Assembly: GCA_022496185.1 (NCBI GenBank)
Contig: WTXG01000028.1
Coordinates: forward strand, 124,001-188,000
DNA: 64,000 nucleotides
Origin: Multifurca ochricompacta
Lineage: Eukaryota; Basidiomycota; Agaricomycetes; Russulales; Russulaceae
Reading direction: 5' to 3'
Part shown: positions 54,283-64,000 of the stretch, one piece after another
Layout: each line of letters starts with the position of its first letter
Numbering within the stretch: the stretch's first letter is position 1
Translations under genes and position numbers: made by a program
The notes under the pieces: model-generated
The model's input: the letters and a program-made list of their open reading frames with translations, nothing else
What the model was told of the DNA's origin: nothing
Databases searched by the model: none

Positions 54283-56311
54283 GTCGATAGAAGTTACAGA
54301 AACCAATGAAAGACTGTATGTCCTTGACACATGTAGGCACTGGCCACTCCCGGATCCCTTGCACCTTTATGGGGTCCATTTGAACCTGTCCTCCTTCCAA
54401 GATGACTCCCAGGTACTCTACACTCGATTGTTCAAATGAGCACTTGGCGGGCTTAAGGTACAAGTCGTTTTCGTGCAGGATATCTAGCACCTGATGTACT
54501 CACTCTCGATGATGGGTTAGATCATTCATGGTGGCAACCAATATGTCATCCATGTAAACCACTACTTCACCGGTAAGAATGAGGTTGCGGAAAATGTGAT
54601 TCATCATCGATTGGAAGGTAGCAGGTGAGTTGGTAAGGCCAAAGAACATAACATTCGGTTCAAAAAGTCCCTGATTGGTCTTAAAAGCCGCCTTGCACTG
54701 GTCCCCTTCTTTGATCCAGATGTTATTGTAACCCCAACGGACATCCATTTTAGAGAACAAGGATTTATCCCTCATGGTGTCAATGAGCTCCGAGATAAGT
54801 GGCAAGGGGTAGGCATTCTTTACAGTGTAGGCGTTTATACGTCGGTAATCCTGAACAGGTCGAAGTTTGCTGTCTTTTTTCTTGATGAAGAAGAACGGCG
54901 ATGCGTATGGTGATTTCGATGGACGAATGTACCCTTTTGCAAGATGTTCCTCAAGGAATGCTGTAAGCGCGGTCTGTTCTGCCTGTGACAGCAGGTAGAT
55001 TTTACAATCGATTGCTGATGGGGTATCGGGTATGAAGTCAATGGCATGGTCCCATGGCCACGCAGGTGGAAAGCGTTGGGACTCCTCCTCGGAGAAGACC
55101 TTCCAGTGTTGGTGATATTCCTTCAGTACTACCTCTTCGAACGTCTTCTCCATGTGCCCCTCAACTGCCTTCTGCGCGAGCTCCGATGCCTTGGTAGCAA
55201 AACAGCGGCCTGGATCTTCACTTCCTTCCTCTATCCTACGCACTGCCGAATGTCGCACCGCATAGTCATATCCTATCGATGTGATGAGAACTGGGTAGAA
55301 TTCTTTGTCCATGGTCATGTCACTCCAATTGATTCTTGGTTCGAAGGCAGCGAGCCAGGGATATCCCAAAATTAAGTCTTCATCACCCAGATTAGTGACT
55401 AGAAAACGAATAACCTTTGTTCTTTCCCCAACTTGGACCTTGTGTTACAACTCACTGTCGACTGTCTGGACAGTGGGTTGTATGCGAAGGGGAAGGGATT
55501 TGGAAGTGGGCAAAGGATGAGAGTGAGGGTGAAAGTGCAAAGGAGATGAAGCGAACAGCTCAAGGGCAGGGGATGAGAAGCCTTCCACAAGGTGGGGCTA
55601 ATCTCCTGGGTAATCAGGAACCGGATCACAAGTGGACAGTCTGGAGCTGTCCATTCTATTCCCAAAGGGTTTATATATGTAATTACAACCGGGACTTTGG
55701 TCTGTGCACCACTTTAGGGGAGGTTAACTTCGCTTTAACTCCCTACTGATCCACCAATGAGAATAGCCCCACTTTTGGGCTTAGAAATCCGCAGTCTGCA
55801 GTCCACAGTCCACAGTTTGTGGACTGCTGTTTAGGCATTGTGGGGTTCTGTTAGTACTCTTCCCACAGCTCTCCAATTTGGCAGGAGTCCGGTCCTGGTC
55901 CGGACCGGCCCTTCTCTGGTCTTAATCTAGGGTTATCTTCGTCTCTGAGGGTTTTACAAGGTCTTCTGGGAGTGTCTGAGGATTTCTGGGGGTCAGGAGG
56001 TTTTCTAGGGTGTCAGTTCATGACACCTTGAGGTCGGTGTAGTGTGTAATCTTTCCTGCCCGGTTGGCAGTCCCATCAATATTCCAGATATTCTTCTCTT
56101 GGGGAAGTGCCAGCATTCCTAGCCCCATGGTTCTAGCCATTCGTGGGCTGATGAAGTTATCTGTAGCTCCTGAGTCTATCAGGATGTCTCGGTCAGCCAT
56201 CCTCTGTGTAGTTTCAAAATGTACTGGTATTTTCAAAGACTTGAAGCAACTAGTATACACAGAGGTTACATGTAGTGCTCGTGCCCAGGCCGATGGGTTT
56301 GAGCTGATCAA
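54283..56311 (-). pseudogene. pol of Gyp-H (protease and RT only, interrupted)
   Basis: Protease DSGATDNF near 56160, interrupted between CCTTG copies at 56026 and 55442 by a solo LTR. It then continues with VQVGERTKVIRF to RT (YMDDIL near 54560) and ends in the FIGFCNFYRH segment. Apart from the insertion, the frame 55369-54500 is clean; one break lies near 54495. RNase H, integrase, chromodomain and ORF3 are missing. Confidence 0.9.
55443..56025 (+). repeat. Solo LTR (583 bp) of another family inside Gyp-H pol
   Basis: Ends TGTTACAACT and GTTCATGACA, TSD CCTTG (55438-55442, 56026-56030). TATA-like TATATATG at 55672 suggests + orientation, which is uncertain. Its sequence is unlike the other LTRs here. 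Confidence 0.88.
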
Positions 56312-56312
56312 A

Positions 56313-57820
56313 ATCCTTCTTAGCGAATGCCTTTTCTACCAGAATGGCTCGCACTTCTTCGCTTTCCTTCATCATGTTTGCCCATATTTCTTGCGCTTTT
56401 TCTTCCTTTGTCAGTGTTTTCTTTTCGACGGTCGGTGGGTTACTGCGTACAGGAGCGGTGGTAGCCTCAGCCGCTCATGCCCCTTTCTTCGGACATTCCC
56501 TCGACATGTGCCCTTGTGCTTTGCAACAAAAGCACCTCCCTTCCTTCATCAGTGTTTGCTGCTCGTCCTCAGTGAGCGTAGCTCAGGCTCTGGTCCTGTC
56601 AGCTGATGTGTCCATGGCATTTGGGTCACGCTGGGAAGTATGTGTGGGTTTTATCCTGAAGGCGGCCTTCCACTGGTCCCGGGTTTTTCCTTTCTTTGTG
56701 TCGACTCCAAAGCATGTCTGGAAGTCAAGGTAGTCTTGCTGTTGTCGTCGAGCAGCGTCTACCCATGTGTCCCAGTCATTGGGATGGTGAAACTGGATAA
56801 TGTTTTTCACCAGTGGATTGGGTAACCCCTGGGAGAAGAGATCCAGGGTCGCTTCTTCATCCATATCATAGCCTGCCCTGTTAGCCAGGCTTCTGAACTT
56901 TGCCACATAGGCATCCAATTCTCCCTTCTCCATTCGCAGGGACTTAAGCTCTCGGGTGGCCTTCTGCTTGGCCTGCCCGTCTGTGTATGCATCCTTAAAT
57001 CGCTGGGCGATAGTTTCCCAAAGCCCTTCACTGGTGGTGCAGCGACCACTCTCAATTTGTTCGTTCAGCCACTCCAGCTGCTCCATCATCCAATCGTCCA
57101 CGGCCTCCCCCCTAATCAAAGATAGGAAGAGGTTGGCATGTTGGAAAGGGTTGATGATTTGGGGGATGTCATGGTTGAAGTTTTTGAACGTCGTGAACTC
57201 CAGCATGAATTTTTGCTCTGTGAACGATCCCCTGTGAACGTCTGCGGCAGTACTCCTGATAGGTGTCCTGAAGGTGGGGGAATGTTCGGAGGTAGCATGG
57301 CTGGTGGTGGAGGAGGGGGAGGGGCTGGGTCTGGGAGCTGTGCGGCGATGGTGGACATGGTCTGATGAAATGGGGTAACGGTGTTGGTAGACTGGATGGA
57401 AATCTGGGGAGTTGTCAAAGCAGGGGCTCTGGACGTGACAACTTTGGGTGCAACTGGGGTTGTAGTCGACACTAATACCAGTGCTTCTTCGCTGTGTTCT
57501 TCTATGTACTCCTCTGGCTCAGAGTCCATAACAATGGCCAGGGGATTTTCTCTCCACGGTCCTAATCCAAATTCAGGTGGGGCAGGTCCTGTGGTAACCC
57601 AAGAGTGGCGGCTGTCCGAGTATCGGATACGGTACCAAACTCTTTTCTCATCGTCGTATTCTACTGGTTGGTATCTTCCGTCATAATAGACGTAGTATCC
57701 AAACTCGGACTCAAAATCTTTCCAGGTGGCAGAGCCAAGTACTTGTTGTGAAAGATCAGGCTCGTCCCTTCGTTCGATGGGTTCTTCTTTAAAGAGGGTC
57801 TGACTGCAGCTGGAAGCCAC
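56313..57820 (-). pseudogene. gag of Gyp-H
   Basis: GTG start at 57818-57820 in the conserved context (A at -3, G at +4). The N-terminal block, MSTIAAQLPDP and the proline run are clean to about 57215, where one base is missing; the capsid-like part is clean to a TGA near 56583 that replaces CGA. CCHC knuckle near 56520. The terminal T-run is one T short (GGATTTTG), which removes the gag stop and the shift site. Confidence 0.9.
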
Positions 57821-57826
57821 GATGAG

Positions 57827-57837
57827 AGACTCGACTT
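57827..57837 (-). promoter_or_regulatory. Self-primer binding site of Gyp-H
   Basis: Element-strand AAGTCGAGTCT pairs exactly with AGACTCGACTT in the LTR (58061-58071). The TATA box starts 35 nt upstream, one more than in the sisters. Confidence 0.85.
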
Positions 57838-57839
57838 GA

Positions 57840-58426
57840 TGTTACGTCCAGTGCGGGACGTTCCACATGACTTGTGTGACAGTGCGGTTCGTGGGTTCAG
57901 ATAAGGGACCAATCGGATCCCTTGGAGTAAAGCGTAATGAGTCAAAGTCAAAGAGGCTGTACTCTAAGACAATGGTGAGCAGAAAGTGCCAAAAGCACTG
58001 AGACAAGCAAACTTCAAGAGACAAAGGGAAGTCCAGAAGACAAGCACCGATGTATTCAATAAGTCGAGTCTGAGCTCTACAGTGTAAACTATAGCCGACT
58101 TATATACATAAGGAGGTGGGCGTCTATCGATAAGAATCACAGAGTCAAGTGGGTCCAAATATACAAAAGCGGAGGGCGTAAAGCCGCGCTTCTGATAGGG
58201 AATTAAGTAAGTGTCCGGTCATAGAGATAAGAGATAAAAGATAAGCAATGGCGGGCCAAACATAAGTACAGTAACACAAACAGAGACAAAGACAGTCATG
58301 GGGAAGGGAGCAGGGCATGTGATGGATCCCACGATGGAGACGTGATCTGGTAGTGAAGAGTAGGCGGCAAGGAGGGGTTGTCATTGGGTAGAAAGAAAAA
58401 GACAGGAAGAGACAGGGTTCGTAACA
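57840..58426 (-). repeat. 5' LTR of Gyp-H (587 bp)
   Basis: + strand TGTTACGTCC to GTTCGTAACA. Confidence 0.95.
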
Positions 58427-58570
58427 CAACCGGACCACCAGTTGCAGTTGCCCCAATTTTTCACACATGCAGTCTGCAGTCCATCAACAATGATAGACTG
58501 CCTAAAAACTGGACTAGACCGGTATAGACCGGTCTGGACCGGTCTTTTTGGTGCCTTAAAGATAAGATAA

Positions 58571-59170
58571 GATAGAGCATTCTAATATAGATAACTACCA
58601 TTGAAAACTGCACAGAATGCAGATAGTGATGGATGCATAAGGCTTAAGGCAATCAGAGACACTCAGAATTGTGCATAGAGCAAGTATATTACTATTACTA
58701 CTATCCTACAAAGTTTCAGATCAGATCATGCATCTGATCTGAAGTGAGACAAGAATCAGTTACAGTGACTCAAAAATGTGATTCAATGTTGGCACTTTCT
58801 GGTTATTTGTAAATTAATAACAAAGCTAGGCCAAACAGAGCCACGTGTTTGGTGTAGGCCTGGCAGATGTACATAATAGCTTTATACCAAAAAAGGAATG
58901 ATGTAATTATGAGTGGTATTCATGGAGATATAGGCAATTTAATCTGATGCATCATTGAATCACCTTTTTGAGTCACTGTAACTGATTCTTGTCTCACTTC
59001 AGATCAGATGCATGATCTGATCTGAAACTTTGTAGGATAGTAGTAATAGTAATATACTTGCTCTATGCACAATTCTGAGTGTCTCTGATTGCCTTAAGCC
59101 TTATGCATCCATCACTATCTGCATTCTGTGCAGTTTTCAATGGTAGTTATCTATATTAGAATGCTCTGTC
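58571..59170. repeat. Foldback: 218-bp near-perfect inverted repeat with 164-bp loop
   Basis: Arm 58571-58788 is the reverse complement of 58953-59170 with only a few mismatches. The loop is 58789-58952. A nested near-palindrome (CAGATCAGAT/ATCTGATCTG) lies inside each arm. No ORF. A MITE or hairpin-RNA source are both possible. Confidence 0.9.
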
Positions 59171-59215
59171 TTTATCTAATCTAATCTTTCCTTGTAATAA
59201 CCAGTCCATGATATA

Positions 59216-59629
59216 TAGTGATGTGCCTGGCCCGGCTCAGAGAAGCTAAAAGCCAAAGCCGCTGGCTCAGGCTGCGGCTTTCAACAGCACATACAAGTGC
59301 AATAGCAATCATCAAAATCAGTACAAATCTGATCACAAAGTGGTTGATTTGGGTCACATGATCATGTTTATCGCAGCATTTCAAACTTTTTCTTCGATAT
59401 AGCTTTGCAATATGTAACACACTAAGTCATATTTGGATTAGCTGAACTATAACTACTAGTTATATGTCATAAAATTTTCTCTGCCAAAAGCCGCAGCTTG
59501 GGCCAAGCCGGGCCAGGGCCAAGCCATCTGTGGCGGCTTTGGCTCGGCCCAGACTTCAGGAAAGCTGGAGCCGCCTCAGGCCGAGCCAAAGCCATGGCTT
59601 TTGGGCCAAGCCGGGCCGGAACATCACTA
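59216..59629. mobile_element. Small hAT-type MITE (414 bp)
   Basis: Ends TAGTGATGTGCC and GGAACATCACTA (inverted, one mismatch), then a GGCCCGGCT block on both sides. Exact 8-bp TSD ATGATATA (59208-59215, 59630-59637). GC-rich GGCTTTGGC-type repeats lie inside; no coding capacity. Confidence 0.88.
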
Positions 59630-59924
59630 ATGATATATGACCAATATTCCTACAGTTTAGTTTATGTGGTTAACTTTAGCACATCTCTTGTCTTGAAAGT
59701 GTCTGGGAACTGACCTCTGACCAGTTCGGACTGGTTCAGACCAGTTCTGAACTGGTTGCATGAAAACCAGTTGCAACTGGTTGTTGGACCAAAACTGGAC
59801 TGGTATGGACCGGTCCTAAGCAGTCCAGTCTGCAGTTGCAGTATATTTGAGTTACTATAGACCAGTTGCCAGTCCACATGAAATATATTGAAAAAACTGG
59901 ACTGGACCAGACTTTTAAACACTA

Positions 59925-60034
59925 CTTAAGATCCCTCAATGACTCTTATTTTATGTTCAGAAGATTAAGATAATTCATTATTCCATTTTTATTTTATTAT
60001 TCTGCTTTCAATTTTATACAAGCACAACTAAAAT
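59925..60034 (+). mobile_element. Fragment of hAT copy-I-type internal repeat
   Basis: Nearly identical to 8349-8457 within hAT copy I (CTTAAGATCCCTCAATGACT to ACAAGCACAACTAAAAT). It ends exactly where hAT copy II begins, so copy II inserted into an older copy. Confidence 0.85.
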
Positions 60035-61477
60035 TAGTGATTGTCAAGGGTTTTCATACCTGCGCGGGTAAGTGCCATGGGTTTTGCCAGGTACGGGTAC
60101 GGGTATATGGCTCCCAACCCGTGGAAACCCGTACCCGCGCGGTGGGTTTGGCAGGTATAGGCGCTGATTATCCATTGACAAGATCAGTAGAAATTCTAAG
60201 ATAAAACACATCTGCAGCCACAAAAATACAAGATCTCATCTGATGTATGATACAGGGTGGCTTTAAATATATTCTAGTGTTATCCTACAAAATATCAAAG
60301 CAGATCAACAGTGCGATGTAAAATAAAAGTGTTATCAGTGATCTACATTCTTGAAAATCATGATGCATCTGTTTTATTAACGCGCGACCAATTCTGCCGG
60401 TCTGGCACTATCTAAAATACTCTCTAGACTACTTTAGACTATTCTATAATTTAATTATCAAATTACTTTATTGAAACAAGGCCCGCGTGTATCTACAAGC
60501 TGCATGGGGCAGCAACTACATTGCATCACATGGTGGTCTGACCTCCTTCCTATTAAGGAAGGTTGACTTAAACACACAGAAATGTGCATCCAGGGACCAG
60601 GACAGTCACGCTTGTATGAAATGAAACTAGAATAATAAAATAATAATGTAAATAAAAGATCCTTTTAATCTTCTGAACATAAAACAACAATTTTTGAGGA
60701 ATCTTGAGTAGCCATAAATGAACGCATTGTGTCCAAGTGCTTATCTCCTTGATCAGGATGGCCCGGGCCATTTACCCGAAATGCGCAGAAATGCAAAGAA
60801 CAGTCACGCTCGTATAAAATTGAAAGCAGAATAATAAAATAAAAATGGAATAATAAATTATCTTAATCTTATGAACATAAAATAGGAATCTTTGAGGGAT
60901 CTTGAGTAGCCATAAATGAATGCGTTGTGTCTGAGTGCGTATCTCCTTGACCGGGATCTCCTGGGCCGGATGTCCGAAATGCGCGATGCAAGTAAAGAAC
61001 TTGCATGTGTTTCATTTTATGGGTAACCTGGGTATCAAAACAAATATCCAGGGGTCATCCCTGCCAATAACTATGCATTCATTAATTATTTTTGCATTCT
61101 GTGTGGTTATCTGACAGGCTTTTCATCAATGTTCTATAACATCTATCTAATCATCTTTGTATATTGGGGTGGATTTTAGTTGCACTTGTATAAAATTGAA
61201 ACCAGAATAATAAAATAACAATAGAATAATGAATTATCTTAATCTTCTGAACATAAAATAAGAGTCATTGAGGGATCTTAAGCAGCCACAAATGAACGCA
61301 TTGTGTATCTTCTTGGTCCAGGAAGGCCTGGGCCGGTTATCCGAAATGTGCGATGCAAGTAAAGAACTTGCACGCGTTTTCACGGGTGACCTGCAGGTAA
61401 CCCGCGGGTTACCCGTACCCATAGTGACGGGTATGGGTACGGGTACGGGTACCAATGAGGATACCCCAGGGTTACCT
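60035..61477 (-). mobile_element. hAT-type non-autonomous element, copy II (inverted)
   Basis: Starts TAGTGATTGTCA, the reverse complement of the right end of copy I, and follows copy I in reverse up to GGTTACC at 61477, about 14 bp short of the other terminus, where an LTR is inserted. Presumed TSD copy ACTAAAAT (60027-60034). A 67-codon frame at 60771-60568 has a counterpart in copy I (8856-9149) but no recognisable motif. Confidence 0.88.
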
Positions 61478-61584
61478 GTTACGTCCGGTGTGAGACGTTC
61501 TGCACGACTTGTGCGACAGCTTTGTTCATATGTTCAGATAAGAGACCAATAGGGCCTCTTGGAGTATGAATGGATGAGTCAAAG
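61478..61584 (-). repeat. LTR-K: LTR terminus fragment cut by Gyp-J
   Basis: + strand starts TGTTACGTCC, so it is the 3' terminus of a minus-oriented LTR of the Gyp-A/E type. Presumed TSD copy TTACC (61473-61477). The rest probably lies beyond Gyp-J, off-window. Confidence 0.85.
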
Positions 61585-62169
61585 TGTTACGAACCCCATC
61601 TCTTCCCGTCTTTTTCTTCCTACCCAACGACAACCCCTCTTTGCCACCTACCCTACATTACCAGATCACGACTCCATCGTGGGATCCGTCACATGCTTTA
61701 CTTCCCTCCCGTGATTAACTTTGTCTCTATTTGTCTCGCTTTGTCCATGATTGACTCCTTTTCCCTTATCTCTTATCCCTTATCGTACGACCGGACACTT
61801 ACTTAGTTCCCTATCAGAAGCTAGGCTTTACGCCCTTCGCTTTCGTATATTCGGGCCCACATGACTCCGTTCTCTTATCTCGTAGACGCCCATTCGATTA
61901 CGTATATAAGTCCACTGTAACTACAATGTAGACCTCAGACTCGACTTATTGAATACATCGGTGTTTGTCTTCTGGACTTCCCCTTGAAACCTCTGACTCG
62001 ATTGTCTCAGTGCTTCCGGCACTTTCCGCTTAACATTGCCACTCGGGAACAGCCCCGTTGGCTTTGACTCACCCACTTACACTCCAAGAGGCCTTATTGG
62101 TCTCTTATCTGAACATACGAACGAAGCTGTCACACAAGTCGTGCAGAACGTCTCACACTGGACGTAACA
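61585..62169 (+). repeat. 5' LTR of Gyp-J (585 bp)
   Basis: TGTTACGAAC to GGACGTAACA; TATATAAG 61903-61910; putative RNA start AGACTCGACTT 61937-61947. Confidence 0.96.
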
Positions 62170-62171
62170 TC

Positions 62172-62182
62172 AAGTCGAGTCT
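62172..62182 (+). promoter_or_regulatory. Self-primer binding site of Gyp-J
   Basis: AAGTCGAGTCT, 2 nt inside the LTR edge, exact complement of 61937-61947. Confidence 0.87.
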
Positions 62183-62188
62183 CTCACA

Positions 62189-63700
62189 GTGGCTTCCAGC
62201 CGCAGTCAGACCCTCTTTCGAGAAGAACTCATCGAACGCAGGGACGAGAATAATCTTTCACAGCAAGTACTTGGCTCTGCCACCTGGAAAGATTTTGAGT
62301 CCGAGTTTGGATACTACGTCTATCACGACGGAAGATACCAACCGGTAGAATACGACGAAGAGAAGAGAGTTTGGTATTGTATCCAATACTCGGACAGTCG
62401 AAACTCTTGGGTTACAACCAGACCTGCCCCACCTGAATTTGGATTAGGCCCGTGGAGAGAAAATCCCCCGGCCATTGTCACGGACTCCGAACCAGAGGAG
62501 TACGTAGAAGAACATAGTGAAGAAGCACTGGTATTAGCATCATCTACAGCCCCAGTTGCACCCGAAGTTGTCACGTTCAGAGCCCCTGCTTTGACAACTC
62601 CCCAGATTTCTATACAATCCACCGACACTGTCACCCCATTTTACCAGAACATGTCCACCATTGCCGCCCAACTTCCAGACCCCGCCCCACCAGCCCCAGT
62701 GGCGGCACCACCAAATATTCCTCCCCCGTCCGGACGATTATCAGGAGTACTTCCCCAAACGTTCACTGGGGACCGCTCACAAAGCAAAAAATTCATGTTG
62801 GAGTTCACAACCTTTAAAAACTTCAACCATGACGTCCCGCAGATTGTCAATCCTTTTCAACGAGCCAATCTGTTCCTCTCCCTGATTCGAGGGGATGCGG
62901 TTGATGACTGGACCATGGAACAGCTGGAATGGCTGAATGAACAAGTCGAAAGTGGGCATCATACCACTAGTGAAGGTCTTTGGGAGACCATCGCTGAGCG
63001 GTTTAAGGATGCCTTCACGGATGGGCAGGCCAAGCAGAAGGCAGCCCGGGAGCTAAAGTCCCTCAGAATGGAGAAGGGAGAACTTGACGCGTACGTCGCC
63101 AAGTTCAGAAGTCTAGCCAACAGAGCCGGCTATGACACAGACGAAGAGGCAACATTAGACCTCTTCTCACAAGGATTGCCCAACCCCCTTGTCAAAAATA
63201 TTATTCAGTTTCATCACCCCCACGACTGGGATACTTGGGTTGATGCTGCTCGGAGGCAGCAACAAGACTACCTCGACTTCCAGACAAGGTTTGGAGTTGA
63301 CACCAAAAAAGGAAAGACCCGAGACCAGTGGAAGACAGCGTTCGGAGTGAAGCCCACACCACACGGCCAGAGGGATCCAAATGCTATGGATACCTCTGCA
63401 GATCGGGCCCGAGCTCGGGCAGCACTTACGGAAGACGAGCGGCAGACACTAATGAAGGAAGGACGCTGCTTCCGTTGCAGAGCATTGGGACATATGTCCC
63501 GGGACTGCCCCAAGAAGGGAGCGCGAGTTGCTGTCGCCACGGTGGCACCGGAACACCCCGTTCAGAACAACCCCCCCGCCGTGGACAAGCGATCAAAAGA
63601 AGAGAAGGCTCAGGATATATGGGCCAACATGATGAAGGAGAGTGAGGAAGTGCGCGCCATACTAGTAGAAAAGGCATTTGCAAAGAAGGATTTTTGTTAG
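62189..63700 (+). CDS. gag of Gyp-J (503 codons, intact)
   Basis: Same length and layout as Gyp-E gag: GTG start 62189-62191 (A at -3, G at +4), conserved N-terminus (FGYYVYHDGRYQPVEYDEEK), first in-frame ATG only at MSTIAAQLPDP near 62651, capsid-like region, CCHC knuckle CFRCRALGHMSRDC near 63467-63510. It ends KKDFC-TAG (63698-63700) over the GGATTTTT run. It differs from Gyp-E mostly at synonymous-looking positions. Confidence 0.94.
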   Translation: MASSRSQTLFREELIERRDENNLSQQVLGSATWKDFESEFGYYVYHDGRYQPVEYDEEKRVWYCIQYSDSRNSWVTTRPAPPEFGLGPWRENPPAIVTDSEPEEYVEEHSEEALVLASSTAPVAPEVVTFRAPALTTPQISIQSTDTVTPFYQNMSTIAAQLPDPAPPAPVAAPPNIPPPSGRLSGVLPQTFTGDRSQSKKFMLEFTTFKNFNHDVPQIVNPFQRANLFLSLIRGDAVDDWTMEQLEWLNEQVESGHHTTSEGLWETIAERFKDAFTDGQAKQKAARELKSLRMEKGELDAYVAKFRSLANRAGYDTDEEATLDLFSQGLPNPLVKNIIQFHHPHDWDTWVDAARRQQQDYLDFQTRFGVDTKKGKTRDQWKTAFGVKPTPHGQRDPNAMDTSADRARARAALTEDERQTLMKEGRCFRCRALGHMSRDCPKKGARVAVATVAPEHPVQNNPPAVDKRSKEEKAQDIWANMMKESEEVRAILVEKAFAKKDFC

Positions 63701-64000
63701 GCTCAAACCCATCAGCCTGGGCACGAGCACTCCATGTTACCTCTGTGTATGCTAGTCGATTCAAATCATTGAAAATACCAGTCCATTTTGAAACTACACA
63801 GAGGACGGCCGATCGAGATATTTTAGTGGACTCCGGAGCCACAGACAATTTTATTCACCCACGACTAATCAAAACAATGGGCCTGGGACGGCTGGCACTT
63901 CCCCAGGAAAAGAACATTTGGAACATTGACGGAACAGCCAATCGCGCTGGAAAGATCACTCATTACACGGATCTGAAGGTCCAGGTTGGAGAAACCACGA
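63694..64000 (+). CDS. pol of Gyp-J, N-terminal part (protease)
   Basis: -1 frame relative to gag: LLGSNPSAWARALHVTSVYA, then the protease active site DSGATDNF at about 63830 and NIDGTANRAGKITHYTDLKV. It is open to the window edge. Here the CCATTTTGAA run has four Ts, showing that the three in Gyp-E are a deletion. Confidence 0.9.
   Translation, partial: MLGSNPSAWARALHVTSVYASRFKSLKIPVHFETTQRTADRDILVDSGATDNFIHPRLIKTMGLGRLALPQEKNIWNIDGTANRAGKITHYTDLKVQVGETT

Larger units (their letters stand above)
54283..58426 (-). mobile_element. Gyp-H: Ty3/Gypsy chromovirus (minus), 3'-truncated
   Basis: 5' LTR, gag, protease and RT are present. Homology stops within the end of RT (CNFYRH), at about 54283. 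It is interrupted by a solo LTR at 55443-56025. The right TSD copy would be CAACC (58427-58431). Confidence 0.92.
58427..59924. mobile_element. Remnant of a larger hAT-like element (right end)
   Basis: The right end reads, on the minus strand, TAGTGTTTAAAAGTCTGG, a TAGTG-type hAT terminus. Both outer parts (58427-58555 and 59700-59910) are packed with ACCAGTT/AACTGGT and ACCGGT motifs, like subterminal repeats. The left end is missing, probably beyond Gyp-H. The foldback and a small hAT element lie inside. No transposase is recognised. Confidence 0.4.
61585..64000 (+). mobile_element. Gyp-J: Ty3/Gypsy chromovirus, 3' part outside the window
   Basis: 5' LTR, primer site, intact gag and the start of pol. 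It is closest to Gyp-E. Presumed TSD copy CAAAG (61580-61584). Confidence 0.95.

Overview
This window is a nest of transposable elements from a eukaryotic, probably filamentous fungal genome. I infer a basidiomycete from the chromodomain-bearing Ty3/Gypsy elements with fungal-style compact LTRs and from the hAT-type elements; genus and species cannot be told. I see no host gene, tRNA or rRNA. Almost every base belongs to Ty3/Gypsy (Metaviridae, chromovirus-type) LTR retrotransposons, with hAT-type DNA transposons, a foldback element and scraps of Ty1/Copia.

Layout (names are local). 1-6678: Gyp-A (+), 5' end outside the window. 6679-8084: Copia remnants. 8085-17956: 5' end of Gyp-B2 (+); its LTR is split by a hAT element (8141-9572) and by complete Gyp-B (9803-17275), and its gag is cut by Gyp-C at 17957. 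Gyp-C (-) runs 17957-20625 and resumes at 45588-46499. It is split by Gyp-D (+, 20626-45587). Gyp-D in turn holds three solo LTRs (21006-21595, 23246-23818, 27685-28966), complete Gyp-E (+, 29864-37347) and complete Gyp-F (-, 37558-45066). 46500-53997: complete Gyp-G (-). 53998-54282: AT-rich scrap. 54283-58426: Gyp-H (-), split by a solo LTR (55443-56025). 58427-61477: hAT-like elements and a foldback. 61478-61584: LTR fragment. 61585-64000: start of Gyp-J (+). Most insertions are dated relative to each other by exact target-site duplications (TSDs: 5 bp for LTR elements, 8 bp for hAT).

The Gypsy elements share one plan: LTR, self-complementary priming site, gag with one CCHC knuckle, a -1 shift at a GGATTTTT run, pol (protease, RT, RNase H, integrase, chromodomain), a third ORF (ORF3), polypurine tract, LTR. 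Three things stand out. First, an 11-nt sequence 34 nt downstream of the LTR TATA box is exactly complementary to 11 nt lying 2 nt inside the element. It covaries between copies and recurs with different sequence but the same geometry in divergent Gyp-D, which is Tf1/sushi-type self-priming. Second, the gag frame has no ATG for its conserved N-terminal half but a conserved GTG in good Kozak context. Third, ORF3 is conserved across lineages: it carries four zinc-knuckle-like motifs in Gyp-A, B, E and G, is fused in frame to pol in the C/F family, and lacks knuckles in Gyp-D.
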